Assembly: GCF_001625595.1 (NCBI RefSeq)
Contig: NZ_AUXT01000188.1
Location: forward strand, 1-64,000
DNA: 64,000 nucleotides
Reading direction: 5' to 3'
Source of the DNA: Pseudoalteromonas luteoviolacea NCIMB 1942
GTDB taxonomy: Bacteria; Pseudomonadota; Gammaproteobacteria; Enterobacterales; Alteromonadaceae
The number at the start of each line of letters is the position of its first letter. Positions within the stretch are counted from its first letter, which is position 1. The notes under the pieces were generated by a model that worked only from the letters and a program-made list of their open reading frames with translations, had not been told where the DNA came from and did no database searches. Positions 1 through 7,999 of this stretch are shown here, piece by piece. The position numbers and the translations under genes are program-made.

Positions 1-67
1 CGATGAATTCGGGGCGATTCACGATATCACGTGTCTGCCATTTATCAAACCAAAATGATGCTTTCAT
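1..67 (-). CDS. Unidentified protein, N-terminal 22 residues only
   Basis: An open frame starts with ATG at 67 and runs off the left edge of the window. The visible N-terminus begins MKASFWFDKWQTRDI. The FWxxxW pattern near the start vaguely resembles thiopurine-methyltransferase-like proteins, but 22 residues cannot settle a family and no function is assigned. A strong MerR-type promoter at 99-129 points into this gene, so it is probably the target of the divergent MerR regulator at 221. Confidence 0.5.
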   Translation of the reverse strand, partial: MKASFWFDKWQTRDIVNRPEFI

Positions 68-98
68 AATTAAACCTATATAACAAAAACTCAGAGGC

Positions 99-129
99 AG
101 CTTACAACTTAAAGCCGACTTTAAGTCAA
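99..129 (-). promoter_or_regulatory. MerR-type promoter and operator with 19-bp spacer
   Basis: Read on the minus strand, a -35 box TTGACT (124-129) and a -10 box TAAGCT (99-104) are separated by exactly 19 bp (105-123). A perfect 8-bp inverted repeat ACTTAAAG/CTTTAAGT with a 4-bp centre (107-126) fills the spacer. A long spacer containing the operator dyad is the hallmark of promoters that MerR-family activators untwist. It faces the gene at 1-67 and lies about 90 bp from the divergent MerR start. Confidence 0.7.
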
Positions 130-220
130 GCTTTTAGTTGAGTTACGCACAGACTTAACAATGCTCTGTTTATATGCCAAGGTAAAAAATATAAGACAGG
201 CTATTAATCAGGTAGGTAAC

Positions 221-610
221 ATGCTCGACATTGGAAAAGTGACAAAAATGACTGGAATAAACGCTTCAGCTTTACGCTACTATGAATCGAAAGGGTTAAT
301 TCAACCTGCAGGACGCAATGGCATTCGGCGTTACTACTCTAACGATGTAATAGAGCAATTGTCTATTATTGCACTCGGACAACTAGCTGGTTTTACACTA
401 GATGAAATTGCCTCCATTTTCACCGAAGAAGGCGTAAATATTAGTAGAGAAAAGTTAATAACAAAGTCCCACGAAATAGAAACTAAAATTAAGCAACTTC
501 AAGCCATACAAACAGGTTTACAAAAGGCTGCAAATTGTCCTCATTCAAACCATTTAGACTGTAAAAATTTTAGAAGGTTAATGACGGTCGCCATTAATAG
601 TAACAGTTAA
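221..610 (+). CDS. MerR-family transcriptional regulator
   Basis: A 129-aa DNA-binding regulator. The N-terminus (MLDIGKVTKMTGINASALRY) is the MerR winged helix-turn-helix, followed by the recognition segment YYESKGLIQPAGRNGIRRY and a long dimerisation helix at about residues 75-110. A C-terminal stretch, CPHSNHLDC at about residues 107-115, carries two Cys and two His that could bind a metal or sense redox; this is inference. The ATG at 221 was chosen because an AGGTAGGT-like ribosome site sits just before it and the MerR fold starts there; an upstream ATG at 161 would add an unrelated 20 residues. The promoter at 99-129 is its likely target. The ligand is unknown. Confidence 0.88.
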   Translation: MLDIGKVTKMTGINASALRYYESKGLIQPAGRNGIRRYYSNDVIEQLSIIALGQLAGFTLDEIASIFTEEGVNISREKLITKSHEIETKIKQLQAIQTGLQKAANCPHSNHLDCKNFRRLMTVAINSNS

Positions 611-679
611 TAAAAGATTTCATTGATAAAATTAAAATTTGTGATAAGTTTATTAAGTAAGTTAAATAAGGATGTGAAT

Positions 680-859
680 ATGAAATTAAAGATAAATAAA
701 AAGTCAATTAAGTCTCTTTGTGTTCAGAGTAAACAACTGCCTGTTTTCCAAACGCCAAACGTCGGTGGCGGTGTTACAGCGTTTCCACCTACACGCATTG
801 AACAAGGTTGCCCTTGGTTTACACATATTCAAGCAAGAACCTGTCCAAATCCTTATTAA
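680..859 (+). CDS. Small peptide with RiPP-precursor-like leader (peptide A)
   Basis: A 59-aa ORF with ribosome site AAGGA 6 nt before ATG 680. The N-terminal half is lysine-rich (MKLKINKKSIKSL), then QTPNVGGG at about residues 24-31, then a core of 28 residues rich in aromatics and proline with two Cys. The layout (basic leader, TPxVxGG, short Cys-containing tail) is shared with the peptide at 26912-27094, although the tails differ. That is what one expects of ribosomally made peptide precursors cleaved after a double glycine. No modifying enzyme, protease-transporter or immunity gene lies next to it. It has its own terminator at 893-930. The function is not known; the precursor reading is inference. 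Confidence 0.6.
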   Translation: MKLKINKKSIKSLCVQSKQLPVFQTPNVGGGVTAFPPTRIEQGCPWFTHIQARTCPNPY

Positions 860-892
860 CTTCAATATTATATGATTTAACTCCCTGGAATG

Positions 893-930
893 AGTGCCCC
901 AAATCGCTGGTGGTATGGGGCACTTGTTTT
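893..930 (+). terminator. Intrinsic terminator of peptide A
   Basis: A perfect 9-bp stem AGTGCCCCA (893-901) / TGGGGCACT (916-924) with a 14-nt loop is followed by TGTTTT. It lies 34 bp after the peptide A stop, which supports independent expression of that small gene. Confidence 0.7.
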
Positions 931-1004
931 CACACTGAATTATCAATATTAAAATCAATAACTACTCTCTAAGATATTTTAAAAGTCACCAATTACAATT
1001 GTAT

Positions 1005-1031
1005 TCTTAAAGAAGCCACCTCCATGTGGCT
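1005..1031 (-). terminator. Possible terminator of the RND pump operon
   Basis: The 6-bp stem AGCCAC (1014-1019) / GTGGCT (1026-1031) is followed on the minus strand by TTCTTTAAG. It lies about 145 bp past the stop of the permease gene at 1176. The T-tract is weak. The rest of 931-1175 is AT-rich and holds nothing recognisable. Confidence 0.35.
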
Positions 1032-1175
1032 CTACTTGCTTGGAAGAGTATAAAAGCTTTAATCGCTTCATTTTGAGCAAGTTTACTTTTTAAATATGCA
1101 AAGAAAATTAATTCATCAATTATCTCATTAACACTAATATAAAATAAATCTTTTTTATCGGCATATTTATTCTGG

Positions 1176-4100
1176 TTAATTTGTACTAGTCAGTTTATTA
1201 AGAGCTGAGCAACTTTTGTGCTTTTTCATCATCCAATAGCAACTCGGCACAAAGAAAAAAGACAGCACAGTTGTTAACACTGTTCCTCCCGCAATTGCAA
1301 TTGCAAATGGTGGCCAAAAGCTCCCACCAGCTAAAATCAAAGGTAAGAATCCACCAACGGTCGTAATGGTTGTTGAAGTAATATGTCTTGCACAAGTCAT
1401 TACAGATATCACAATCTCATCCGTCGTGTTGACGTTATTAGCGCGTAATTCAGATAAAATCACGATTGCTGCGTTTATCGCCAGCCCCATAAGTCCAAGC
1501 AAGCCGATAATTACGGTAAAACCAAATGGATGCCCCGCAATGTAAACGCTTAATATGCCAAGCATTGCTGATTGAAAAGCGGTAACCAAAATCAGGCCTG
1601 TCGTTGTAAATGAATTGAATGTTAGAACTAATACGGTGATGAGCAGCACAAAAATGACCCCAACCTTTCCAAGCAAACTCCCTACGGCTTGATCTCGTTG
1701 TTGTGACTCGCCCCCTATTTCTAAGCGATAACCTACCGGCAATGAGAGTTTCGACTGTTCGAGTTGTTGCTGGATATCTTTGAGTACTTTAGCAGGCAGT
1801 ACATCTGTGCGTAAAAAAGCTTCAACTACGTTCAGGCGTTCACCGTTTCGACGGTGTATAGTACTTTGTTCAGGTACTATTCTGCTGGTTGCAAAAGCAG
1901 AAAGCAGCAAAGGCTGGCTTCCCATCACTTCTACATCTGCTAATCCATCCAAATCAGCGCGATAATGATCATCAAACCTGACTCTAACAGGTACTGTCTC
2001 GGTACCTTCCAATATACTTGCTACGCTGACTCCCTGAGATTGCGCTTGCAGTTGTGCGGCAACACGTTGCGCTTGAGCCCCTGCGTGAGTTAACTGGGAT
2101 TCTAATGCAAGCACTTCTACCTTAGCTGCGCCGGATTGCAACGTCGTTCTGGTGTGAGTTACATCTTGATGCGCGATCACTGTTTGCTTTACTTGCTGCC
2201 CTATCTCTGCCAGCTTATCAAGTTCAGGTCCAAAAATACGGATTTCAATGGGCGCGTTGAATGGCGGCCCCTGCTCTAACTTTCTAACTAATGTTTGTGC
2301 CTCAGGAAACGCTCTGTCTAGTTCATACTGCAAGGTTTTAATCAGTTCATTGGCGCGCTCAAAGTTTGTTACCTTAACCATTGCCTGAGCATAGTTTCGA
2401 GCACCTTTGTCGCGTTGTAATAAGTTGTAGTAAAAAATAGGAATATTGCGCCCCACCATCCAATCAAGTCTTTCAATACCCTCATGCTTGAGAATATGTT
2501 TGTCCATTTTTTCAACTAATGTTTTGGTAGCTTGAATACTAACGTTATCTGACAAGCGAACTTCAATATGGAACATATCTCTGTCGGCCGGTGGGAAAAA
2601 TTGCTCTGTTAGCTGCCCTGCTGAAATAAAGCCTAATACAGGTAAAATCATCACGGTTGCTATCGTCAACAGAGGTTTTTTTAAAGAGCGCTTTAAAATC
2701 TTTTCAAACCACAAACTCAGTTTTGCAATAGAAAGCCCTTGGGCTACTAACCCGTTATATTTACTATCGTCGACCAATACATATTTGCCTGCAAACACCG
2801 CTATTAAAGTGTGTGAAATCAAATAAGAGCCAATCAAGGCGAAAATTACACTTAGCGCTATTCCACCCACAAACTCGCCAGACGGGCCAGGCATTAACAC
2901 TATTGGCATAAAGGCTAAAATAGTCGTCAAGGTAGAGCTAAGTAACGGCATCCAAAAGTGGTTAACTGCTTTTGCCACTGCCTGCAACGCATTCATACCT
3001 TTCTGTCGAAACCTTTGCACAGCATCAGTAATTACAATGGCGTTATCCACCATAATCCCCAGCGCAACCACAAGTCCAGTAACAGATATTTGATGGATTG
3101 GTAATCCATAAATATTCATGCACGCTAACGTAAACATCACGGTAAGTGGCAGTGCCAAGCCAACAATAAGTGCTGCACGCAGCCCTAAGGTCAAAAACAA
3201 AACGGCCAGTATGAGCCCAAAACCAACTAATATGTTGTTTAGTAACCCGCCCAACCTCTCTTCTGTATATCCTTTTTGGTCAAATAAGCTATGCAGCTGA
3301 ATGTTACTAGGCAGCGTTTGTTTAAATTGTGCGAGCACCTTGTCAATGTCGTTCGAAAACTTATCTATACGCACATCTGGCAGCATCCTAATACCCAAAT
3401 ATGCACCAGGCATACCGTCTATCCACGCTATCTCAGGTTGGGGATCCGCTAAAGTGCGCTCTATCGTCGCGATATCGCGCAGGAGTACTTGACCAAAGTT
3501 TGCATCACTTTGAATTGGAATCGCAGAGATCCGCTGAATTGATGTAAACTCACCGCTCAGTTCAACTTGCATTTGAGTTTGTTGATTGCTCAACATACCG
3601 GCAGCAACTTTCGCATCTGCATTTTTTACGGCTTGTGCGACTTGTTCAAAAGAAAGCCCCGCCAATTTTAACTTTGCGGGGTCTAGCGTTATCCTGATTT
3701 CTTCGTCCGCCACACCAAATAAATGGACGACTTCAACACCACTTTGGTTTCGCAAGCGGTTACGTAGCTCTTTAGTATAGCGATTAACAGCCACTTGTTT
3801 GGCCTGCTGAAGCGAAAGGGAGCTGTTATTGTCTTGCTCGATAGTTAAGGCCACTATTTTGGTGTAAGCATAACCCCTGTCATCTTCCAAAAGTGGCGAA
3901 GAGGCTTCTTGAGGTAACTCAATCTGCACATCATCTAATAAATCTCGTAACCTTGACCACACTGGTAAACTATTGGTGACATCGTCACCTAGTTCAATAC
4001 TGAGTACTGAAATTCCAGAGCGAGACATTGCAACAAGGGTTTTAATTTCCGACTGCTGCTTTAATTTTTGCTCTATTTTTTCTGTAACTTGCGCCTCGAC

Positions 4101-4268
4101 ACGCGCAGCAGATGCGCCGGGTAAATATGTGGTCACAAACGCAAAGCGATTATTAATTCGTGGATCTTCAGTTCTTGGCAGACTGTTTAATGCGGCAAAC
4201 CCAGATACCAACAACAAAGCCACAAGCAGCGCTTGAAACCTAGCGTTGTTAAGTAAATATGAGATCAT
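1176..4268 (-). CDS. RND efflux permease (AcrB/MMPL superfamily)
   Basis: A 1030-aa inner-membrane proton-driven transporter, the normal length for the family. There is one N-terminal membrane helix (residues 9-30), a periplasmic porter domain, then the helix bundle with GLVVALGIMVDNAIVITDAV (about residues 400-420), which carries the Asp used in RND proton relay. The pattern repeats in the C-terminal half, where GLLGLMGLAINAAIVILSEL replaces it. It overlaps the adaptor gene by ATGA (4265-4268), so the two are translationally coupled. No outer-membrane factor gene follows, so it would have to borrow a TolC-type channel, for example the one at 30242-31660. The substrate is unknown. Its place downstream of the 5.6-10.2 kb biosynthetic operon, in the same orientation, suggests product export, which is inference. 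Confidence 0.9.
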   Translation of the reverse strand: MISYLLNNARFQALLVALLLVSGFAALNSLPRTEDPRINNRFAFVTTYLPGASAARVEAQVTEKIEQKLKQQSEIKTLVAMSRSGISVLSIELGDDVTNSLPVWSRLRDLLDDVQIELPQEASSPLLEDDRGYAYTKIVALTIEQDNNSSLSLQQAKQVAVNRYTKELRNRLRNQSGVEVVHLFGVADEEIRITLDPAKLKLAGLSFEQVAQAVKNADAKVAAGMLSNQQTQMQVELSGEFTSIQRISAIPIQSDANFGQVLLRDIATIERTLADPQPEIAWIDGMPGAYLGIRMLPDVRIDKFSNDIDKVLAQFKQTLPSNIQLHSLFDQKGYTEERLGGLLNNILVGFGLILAVLFLTLGLRAALIVGLALPLTVMFTLACMNIYGLPIHQISVTGLVVALGIMVDNAIVITDAVQRFRQKGMNALQAVAKAVNHFWMPLLSSTLTTILAFMPIVLMPGPSGEFVGGIALSVIFALIGSYLISHTLIAVFAGKYVLVDDSKYNGLVAQGLSIAKLSLWFEKILKRSLKKPLLTIATVMILPVLGFISAGQLTEQFFPPADRDMFHIEVRLSDNVSIQATKTLVEKMDKHILKHEGIERLDWMVGRNIPIFYYNLLQRDKGARNYAQAMVKVTNFERANELIKTLQYELDRAFPEAQTLVRKLEQGPPFNAPIEIRIFGPELDKLAEIGQQVKQTVIAHQDVTHTRTTLQSGAAKVEVLALESQLTHAGAQAQRVAAQLQAQSQGVSVASILEGTETVPVRVRFDDHYRADLDGLADVEVMGSQPLLLSAFATSRIVPEQSTIHRRNGERLNVVEAFLRTDVLPAKVLKDIQQQLEQSKLSLPVGYRLEIGGESQQRDQAVGSLLGKVGVIFVLLITVLVLTFNSFTTTGLILVTAFQSAMLGILSVYIAGHPFGFTVIIGLLGLMGLAINAAIVILSELRANNVNTTDEIVISVMTCARHITSTTITTVGGFLPLILAGGSFWPPFAIAIAGGTVLTTVLSFFFVPSCYWMMKKHKSCSALNKLTSTN

Positions 4269-5338
4269 CTTTGCTCACCTCGGGTTGCCACTGATTGCAC
4301 GATATCTACTTTTATATCTGCAGCTACCTTGTGAGTGCCATTGGCTAAGATAGACACACCACTTTGCAAATCACCATCGATATACGCATATTGACCATCA
4401 CTATGTAACAGTTCTACTGTGGTTGGTTTGAGGTGCTCTGATACGATTTGATATACTTGCCAAGTCCCACGAGTACCATTAGTTAACGCACTCATGGGGA
4501 TCCAATAACCCGCTTTGTCTTGCCTTTTTGAAATGGTCATTGACGCCATTTGACCTGAATAAACTTGCGCCTCATGTGGCAGTGAAAATCGCAATTGCAG
4601 TGTTCTTGAAACAGGATCTAAATTAGTCCCACCGGAACGTTTAATGGCCTTATAAAAACGGCCACCTATATTTACCGGCATAACTTCTTGAATATTAGCT
4701 AGTAAACCCTGTGGTACACCAATTCTTACTTCAGAATTTCCTTGCTCCAAGACTCGAATAGCGATTTGACTAGGCCCCACTATTTCACCCACTGCGATCT
4801 CCCTCGAAGCTATCACACCATCAAATGGAGCCTTTAATTGGGCTTTATCCAAGCGTACATCCATGCCTTTGAGTTTGACGTTTAAAACTTGCTGCTCAGC
4901 CTTTAAAACCGAGATTTGAGACCTGTTTTGATCTAGCTGCTGCTGAGCCGAGTAGTTAGATTTACTCAGTTTGAGTAACCTTTCACTATCTTGCTCCGCA
5001 AGGGTTAACTGTGCTTTAACTTTGTCTAGGTTAGCCAGTAATTCTAGCTTTTCTATTTCGAGTAACTGAGTATCTTGCTTCGCCAAAACTTGACCACGTT
5101 TGATAGTGTCACCCTGATCAACATAAAACGAAGCAATCACCCCATTAAACTCAAAGCCTATTTCCGCCTCTTGGCGTTTAACAACTTGTCCGGTTACTTG
5201 TCTTGTTTGAAAAAAGCCTTCGGCCTGTTGTAAGCTGTATGCAGCAACAGGCAACCCCTTACTTTGGGTATCACCGCTCACCTGTGCCAACACCCACAAT
5301 GAGTTAACTAGCAGTATCAAACTCAAAAACACTTTCAT
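4265..5338 (-). CDS. RND periplasmic adaptor (membrane fusion protein)
   Basis: A 357-aa HlyD/AcrA-type adaptor that would link the permease at 1176-4268 to an outer-membrane channel. It has a signal peptide (residues 1-18, cleavage after VLA), a lipoyl-like half FEFNGVIASFYVDQGDTIKR (about 67-86), an alpha-helical coiled hairpin (about 95-160) and the second lipoyl half KAPFDGVIASREIAVGEIV (about 168-186). The beta-barrel with the SRTLQLRF motif follows. AAGGAAATTGT precedes the ATG. It is the first gene of the pump operon. The leader at 5451-5523 may control it. Confidence 0.9.
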   Translation of the reverse strand: MKVFLSLILLVNSLWVLAQVSGDTQSKGLPVAAYSLQQAEGFFQTRQVTGQVVKRQEAEIGFEFNGVIASFYVDQGDTIKRGQVLAKQDTQLLEIEKLELLANLDKVKAQLTLAEQDSERLLKLSKSNYSAQQQLDQNRSQISVLKAEQQVLNVKLKGMDVRLDKAQLKAPFDGVIASREIAVGEIVGPSQIAIRVLEQGNSEVRIGVPQGLLANIQEVMPVNIGGRFYKAIKRSGGTNLDPVSRTLQLRFSLPHEAQVYSGQMASMTISKRQDKAGYWIPMSALTNGTRGTWQVYQIVSEHLKPTTVELLHSDGQYAYIDGDLQSGVSILANGTHKVAADIKVDIVQSVATRGEQR

Positions 5339-5450
5339 ACAATTTCCTTGCGATCTTCTTTACCCTTTATACTTCTGTAACCAGCCAAAAGTTTGTATTT
5401 GGCCTTATCTCATTTTAACAACTTTCCAAATATGGTATTTACATGAATAA

Positions 5451-5475
5451 AGTGGGCTGAGCTTTTCAGCCCACT
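5451..5475 (-). terminator. Strong hairpin upstream of the RND pump
   Basis: A perfect 10-bp stem AGTGGGCTGA / TCAGCCCACT with a 5-nt loop, followed on the minus strand by TTTATT. It may end the biosynthetic operon at 5581-10238. It may also act as an attenuator in the leader of the pump operon that starts at 5338, because a 9-codon ORF lies just before it. The short T-tract makes terminator strength uncertain. Confidence 0.55.
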
Positions 5476-5493
5476 TCTCGTTGGGAAGTAATT

Positions 5494-5523
5494 TCAGCCT
5501 AGAATAAATACCCTAGTTTTCAT
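5494..5523 (-). CDS. Nine-codon leader-peptide candidate
   Basis: A tiny ORF encodes MKTRVFILG. It has a good ribosome site (CGGAG, 5 nt before ATG), contains rare codons AGG and CTA, and stops about 18 nt before the perfect hairpin at 5451-5475. The RND pump genes follow 110 bp beyond. Short leader peptide, hairpin, then efflux genes is the layout of ribosome-stalling attenuators for drug-resistance genes. It could also be a chance ORF at the tail of the preceding operon. There is no direct evidence of translation. Confidence 0.35.
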   Translation of the reverse strand: MKTRVFILG

Positions 5524-5580
5524 TGTAACTCCGTGCAATTTAGATACTACAAATATCTATAAATAAGACTTAAAATTATT

Positions 5581-6432
5581 TCACTTTTCAATCTGGCTAC
5601 TCGGAAGGTCATCTCGAGAACACTTTGATGTAGCCCCAACTGCCCACCACCAATTAACCATTTTTAGTGATTTACTCAGTGTTTTTAAGTGTAATTTGTT
5701 TGGATAGGAATAGTAGCTCCCTTGATGATTTTGTGCCGTAGCAACACCCTCGCCACAAGCTATTTTATTTATCACGCTCCCGTATAACGTCGGCAAGAAA
5801 TTGCTCACCTGCCTATCTATATCTAACAAGCAACAGGCATTTGATAATTCAATTTTCTGCTGCTCTATGATTGGCCCAGCATCGATCTCGGTGTTTTCTA
5901 TCCAATGCGCTGATATGCCGTATTTTTGTTCGTTATACAAATAACTGAACATGATAGGAAATAAGCCTCGACAGCTTGGTAAAAATGCAGGATGAAAGTT
6001 CACAACCCCTTTACTAGGTGCCGCTATTACTTCTGGTTGTAATATCTGGTCAAAGTAATAAATCGTCAGTAAGTCAATTTTTTTACTTTTAAGCAGCTCA
6101 ACAACCTCACTTCCATTAACGTCTTTTACATGAATATGGCTAATTCCAAGCTCGTCACAGCGCTGCTTAATACTCGGCAATACTTGCACTCCAAACAGCT
6201 TGAGTAGAGGCCTAAACACATTTAAGAACACCATTTTCACAAATAGGTATTCGGTAAATCGATAACCACGATTAAGGATGTTTTGGTACGCTTGACTTAA
6301 AAAACCACCATTTTTCGACGAGTACGGATCACTTGTTATCACCAGAGAAATCGCATCTTTATGATTTTCAATAACCTGTAAAATAGCCGGCTGAGTTGCC
6401 ATGTTTTCGATATTGCAAAGCGCTAAACGCAT
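5581..6432 (-). CDS. Formyltransferase (methionyl-tRNA formyltransferase fold)
   Basis: A 283-aa protein of the N10-formyl-tetrahydrofolate-dependent formyltransferase family. The catalytic signature is complete: NFHPAFLPSCRG with Asn145 and His147, and IDAGPII with Asp184. It is not the housekeeping tRNA enzyme: it sits last in a five-gene biosynthetic operon and its C-terminal part is short and divergent from the tRNA-binding domain. By analogy with sugar-amine and siderophore formyltransferases it would formylate an amine made by the upstream enzymes; this is inference. Its ATG overlaps the stop of the preceding gene by 1 nt (TAATG). Confidence 0.8.
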   Translation of the reverse strand: MRLALCNIENMATQPAILQVIENHKDAISLVITSDPYSSKNGGFLSQAYQNILNRGYRFTEYLFVKMVFLNVFRPLLKLFGVQVLPSIKQRCDELGISHIHVKDVNGSEVVELLKSKKIDLLTIYYFDQILQPEVIAAPSKGVVNFHPAFLPSCRGLFPIMFSYLYNEQKYGISAHWIENTEIDAGPIIEQQKIELSNACCLLDIDRQVSNFLPTLYGSVINKIACGEGVATAQNHQGSYYSYPNKLHLKTLSKSLKMVNWWWAVGATSKCSRDDLPSSQIEK

Positions 6433-7547
6433 TACACCATCTCCAATTTTTTACCACTAAAGTACTGGTTTAAGGGGGTGTACATCGCTTGCTTAGCCGG
6501 TGGATGAAAATTAAAAGCGTGCACAATCTGAGCAATAGTGCCAAAGTAGCCTTCATTGATGTAATTAATGCCACCTACTAAACTTAATGTATTCTGGGTG
6601 ACATGTGCGAGTACATCTTGTAGCTGATAACGTACCGCCAAAATCTGCGCTAACGTATCCTGAGTTTGATTATCCATCTCTCCTGAAACCGCCTTAAGTG
6701 ATAATGCGCTTGCTTCTAACTTGATATACGCACGTGCTTTGTCATCCCCTCTCAAACGACCCTGCTCACAAGCGCGAGCCACCAAGCCGTAAACCATGCC
6801 AAGATAAGATGCGCAGGTGATCAATTCAAACCACACGAAGCCGGCGATATGTGATTGGTAAGCTGACTTCTCATCTACATTGACTATCATTGAGTGCGGC
6901 ACAAATACATTGTCGAGTATGACTGCTTCACTTTGGCTCGCTTGCAAAAAGGGAGCTTGCCAGAACTTTTCAACGGAGATACCTTCAGTGGCTTTGTGGA
7001 TCATAGCTACTGCAAAATAGGGCTCTCCTTGCTTAGGCTCCACCTGAACACTGGCAGTTAACAAATCCATGCAATACGCCAAGCTACATGGTTTTTTTAC
7101 ACCAGATATAACGTAACCCTTGTCTACTTCTTTCGCCTTGATTTGGCTTTTCAAAATACTCTTAGAAATTTGACCTTCGCTGAACGCAGAAGAAACCAAC
7201 AAGCTAGAGCGAGAAATTCCCTCAAGCATCAAAGACTCCAATCCATTGCCAACTTTGGCCATTTCTTGCAAAGTCGCGATTGAAAACTGATGCATCCCAG
7301 CTGCAATGGCAAGTGATGGAGATGCCCCCCCTATTGCCAATTGCAGCAGCACCCCCTCCCATGCTGTTAATCCTTTGCCGCCATACTTTTCTTTCACAAG
7401 AGTTGCGATGCCACCAGATTCACGAAACACTTCGATGGCGTCACTTTGCTTTCCCTCCAAAACCTCAAAAGGTGTTTCTTGCAAGTAAACAGCTAAGGCG
7501 GGCAAAGTATCTTGTAAAAACTGCTGCGCTTGCTGATGAATACTCAT
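6432..7547 (-). CDS. Acyl-CoA dehydrogenase-like flavoprotein
   Basis: A 371-aa protein of the acyl-CoA dehydrogenase fold. It has an N-terminal helical domain with KYGGKGLTAWEG (about residues 54-65), a central beta-domain with typical strand-loop sequence (SGVKKPCSLAYCMDLLTASV, about 148-167) and a C-terminal helical bundle ending in VGGINYINEGYFG. The usual catalytic glutamate could not be placed with confidence, so it may desaturate a chain, oxidise an amine or carry out another flavin reaction. It overlaps the SRPBCC gene start-to-stop (ATGA, 7544-7547) and the formyltransferase, showing one transcript. In tambjamine biosynthesis an acyl-CoA dehydrogenase works alongside a reductase-aminotransferase, a useful parallel but not proof. 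Confidence 0.78.
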   Translation of the reverse strand: MSIHQQAQQFLQDTLPALAVYLQETPFEVLEGKQSDAIEVFRESGGIATLVKEKYGGKGLTAWEGVLLQLAIGGASPSLAIAAGMHQFSIATLQEMAKVGNGLESLMLEGISRSSLLVSSAFSEGQISKSILKSQIKAKEVDKGYVISGVKKPCSLAYCMDLLTASVQVEPKQGEPYFAVAMIHKATEGISVEKFWQAPFLQASQSEAVILDNVFVPHSMIVNVDEKSAYQSHIAGFVWFELITCASYLGMVYGLVARACEQGRLRGDDKARAYIKLEASALSLKAVSGEMDNQTQDTLAQILAVRYQLQDVLAHVTQNTLSLVGGINYINEGYFGTIAQIVHAFNFHPPAKQAMYTPLNQYFSGKKLEMV

Positions 7548-7990
7548 GCCACCGCCTTATCATTTGTCGCAAAAAGCTCACTCAACATTTGCTCAACATT
7601 CTGTTTTATTGCTGACTCTGCGATGGGCTCTAAAATATCTGCGAGTGTCGGGATCCCCATACAAAAACGTGCATCAAAAGACACCTTAGACTCAGATTCA
7701 TTCACCGCTTCAATCGTCCAGCGTCCCTCGAATACGTCTGCATCTCCATCTGTTTGGGTAAAATCTATGGTGAGGTTTTTTACATCAAAAATGTCTCGCT
7801 CGGTCCAAGACATCTTGCCATCATGAAAATGTACAAGCCAAGCAGACTCAGATTCGTTCGGTGAAATTTCTTTTACATCAACAGAAATAACCGCTTGGCA
7901 ATGGCTTTCAAACGATTTAAAGTCCGCGATCTTGTCAAAAGCGATTTGTGCAGGGGCTGCAACTGTTTGTGTGTAGATAACTTGTCTCAT
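7544..7990 (-). CDS. SRPBCC/START-fold protein (polyketide-cyclase-like)
   Basis: A 148-aa protein opening with MRQVIYTQTVAAPAQIAFDK, the typical first strand and helix of the SRPBCC helix-grip fold (coenzyme Q-binding, cyclase and lipid-transfer proteins). Later strands (SAWLVHFHDGKMSWTERDIF, FEGRWTIEAV) and a long C-terminal helix complete the fold. Such proteins hold hydrophobic ligands; here it may bind or cyclise the operon's intermediate. It lies 9 bp after the aminotransferase stop and overlaps the next gene by 4 nt. Confidence 0.72.
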   Translation of the reverse strand: MRQVIYTQTVAAPAQIAFDKIADFKSFESHCQAVISVDVKEISPNESESAWLVHFHDGKMSWTERDIFDVKNLTIDFTQTDGDADVFEGRWTIEAVNESESKVSFDARFCMGIPTLADILEPIAESAIKQNVEQMLSELFATNDKAVA

Positions 7991-7999
7991 GGTATTTCC

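Noticed and set aside
1023..1052. Mini-ORF MWLYLLGRV on the plus strand
   Set aside because: No ribosome site and it overlaps a likely minus-strand terminator.
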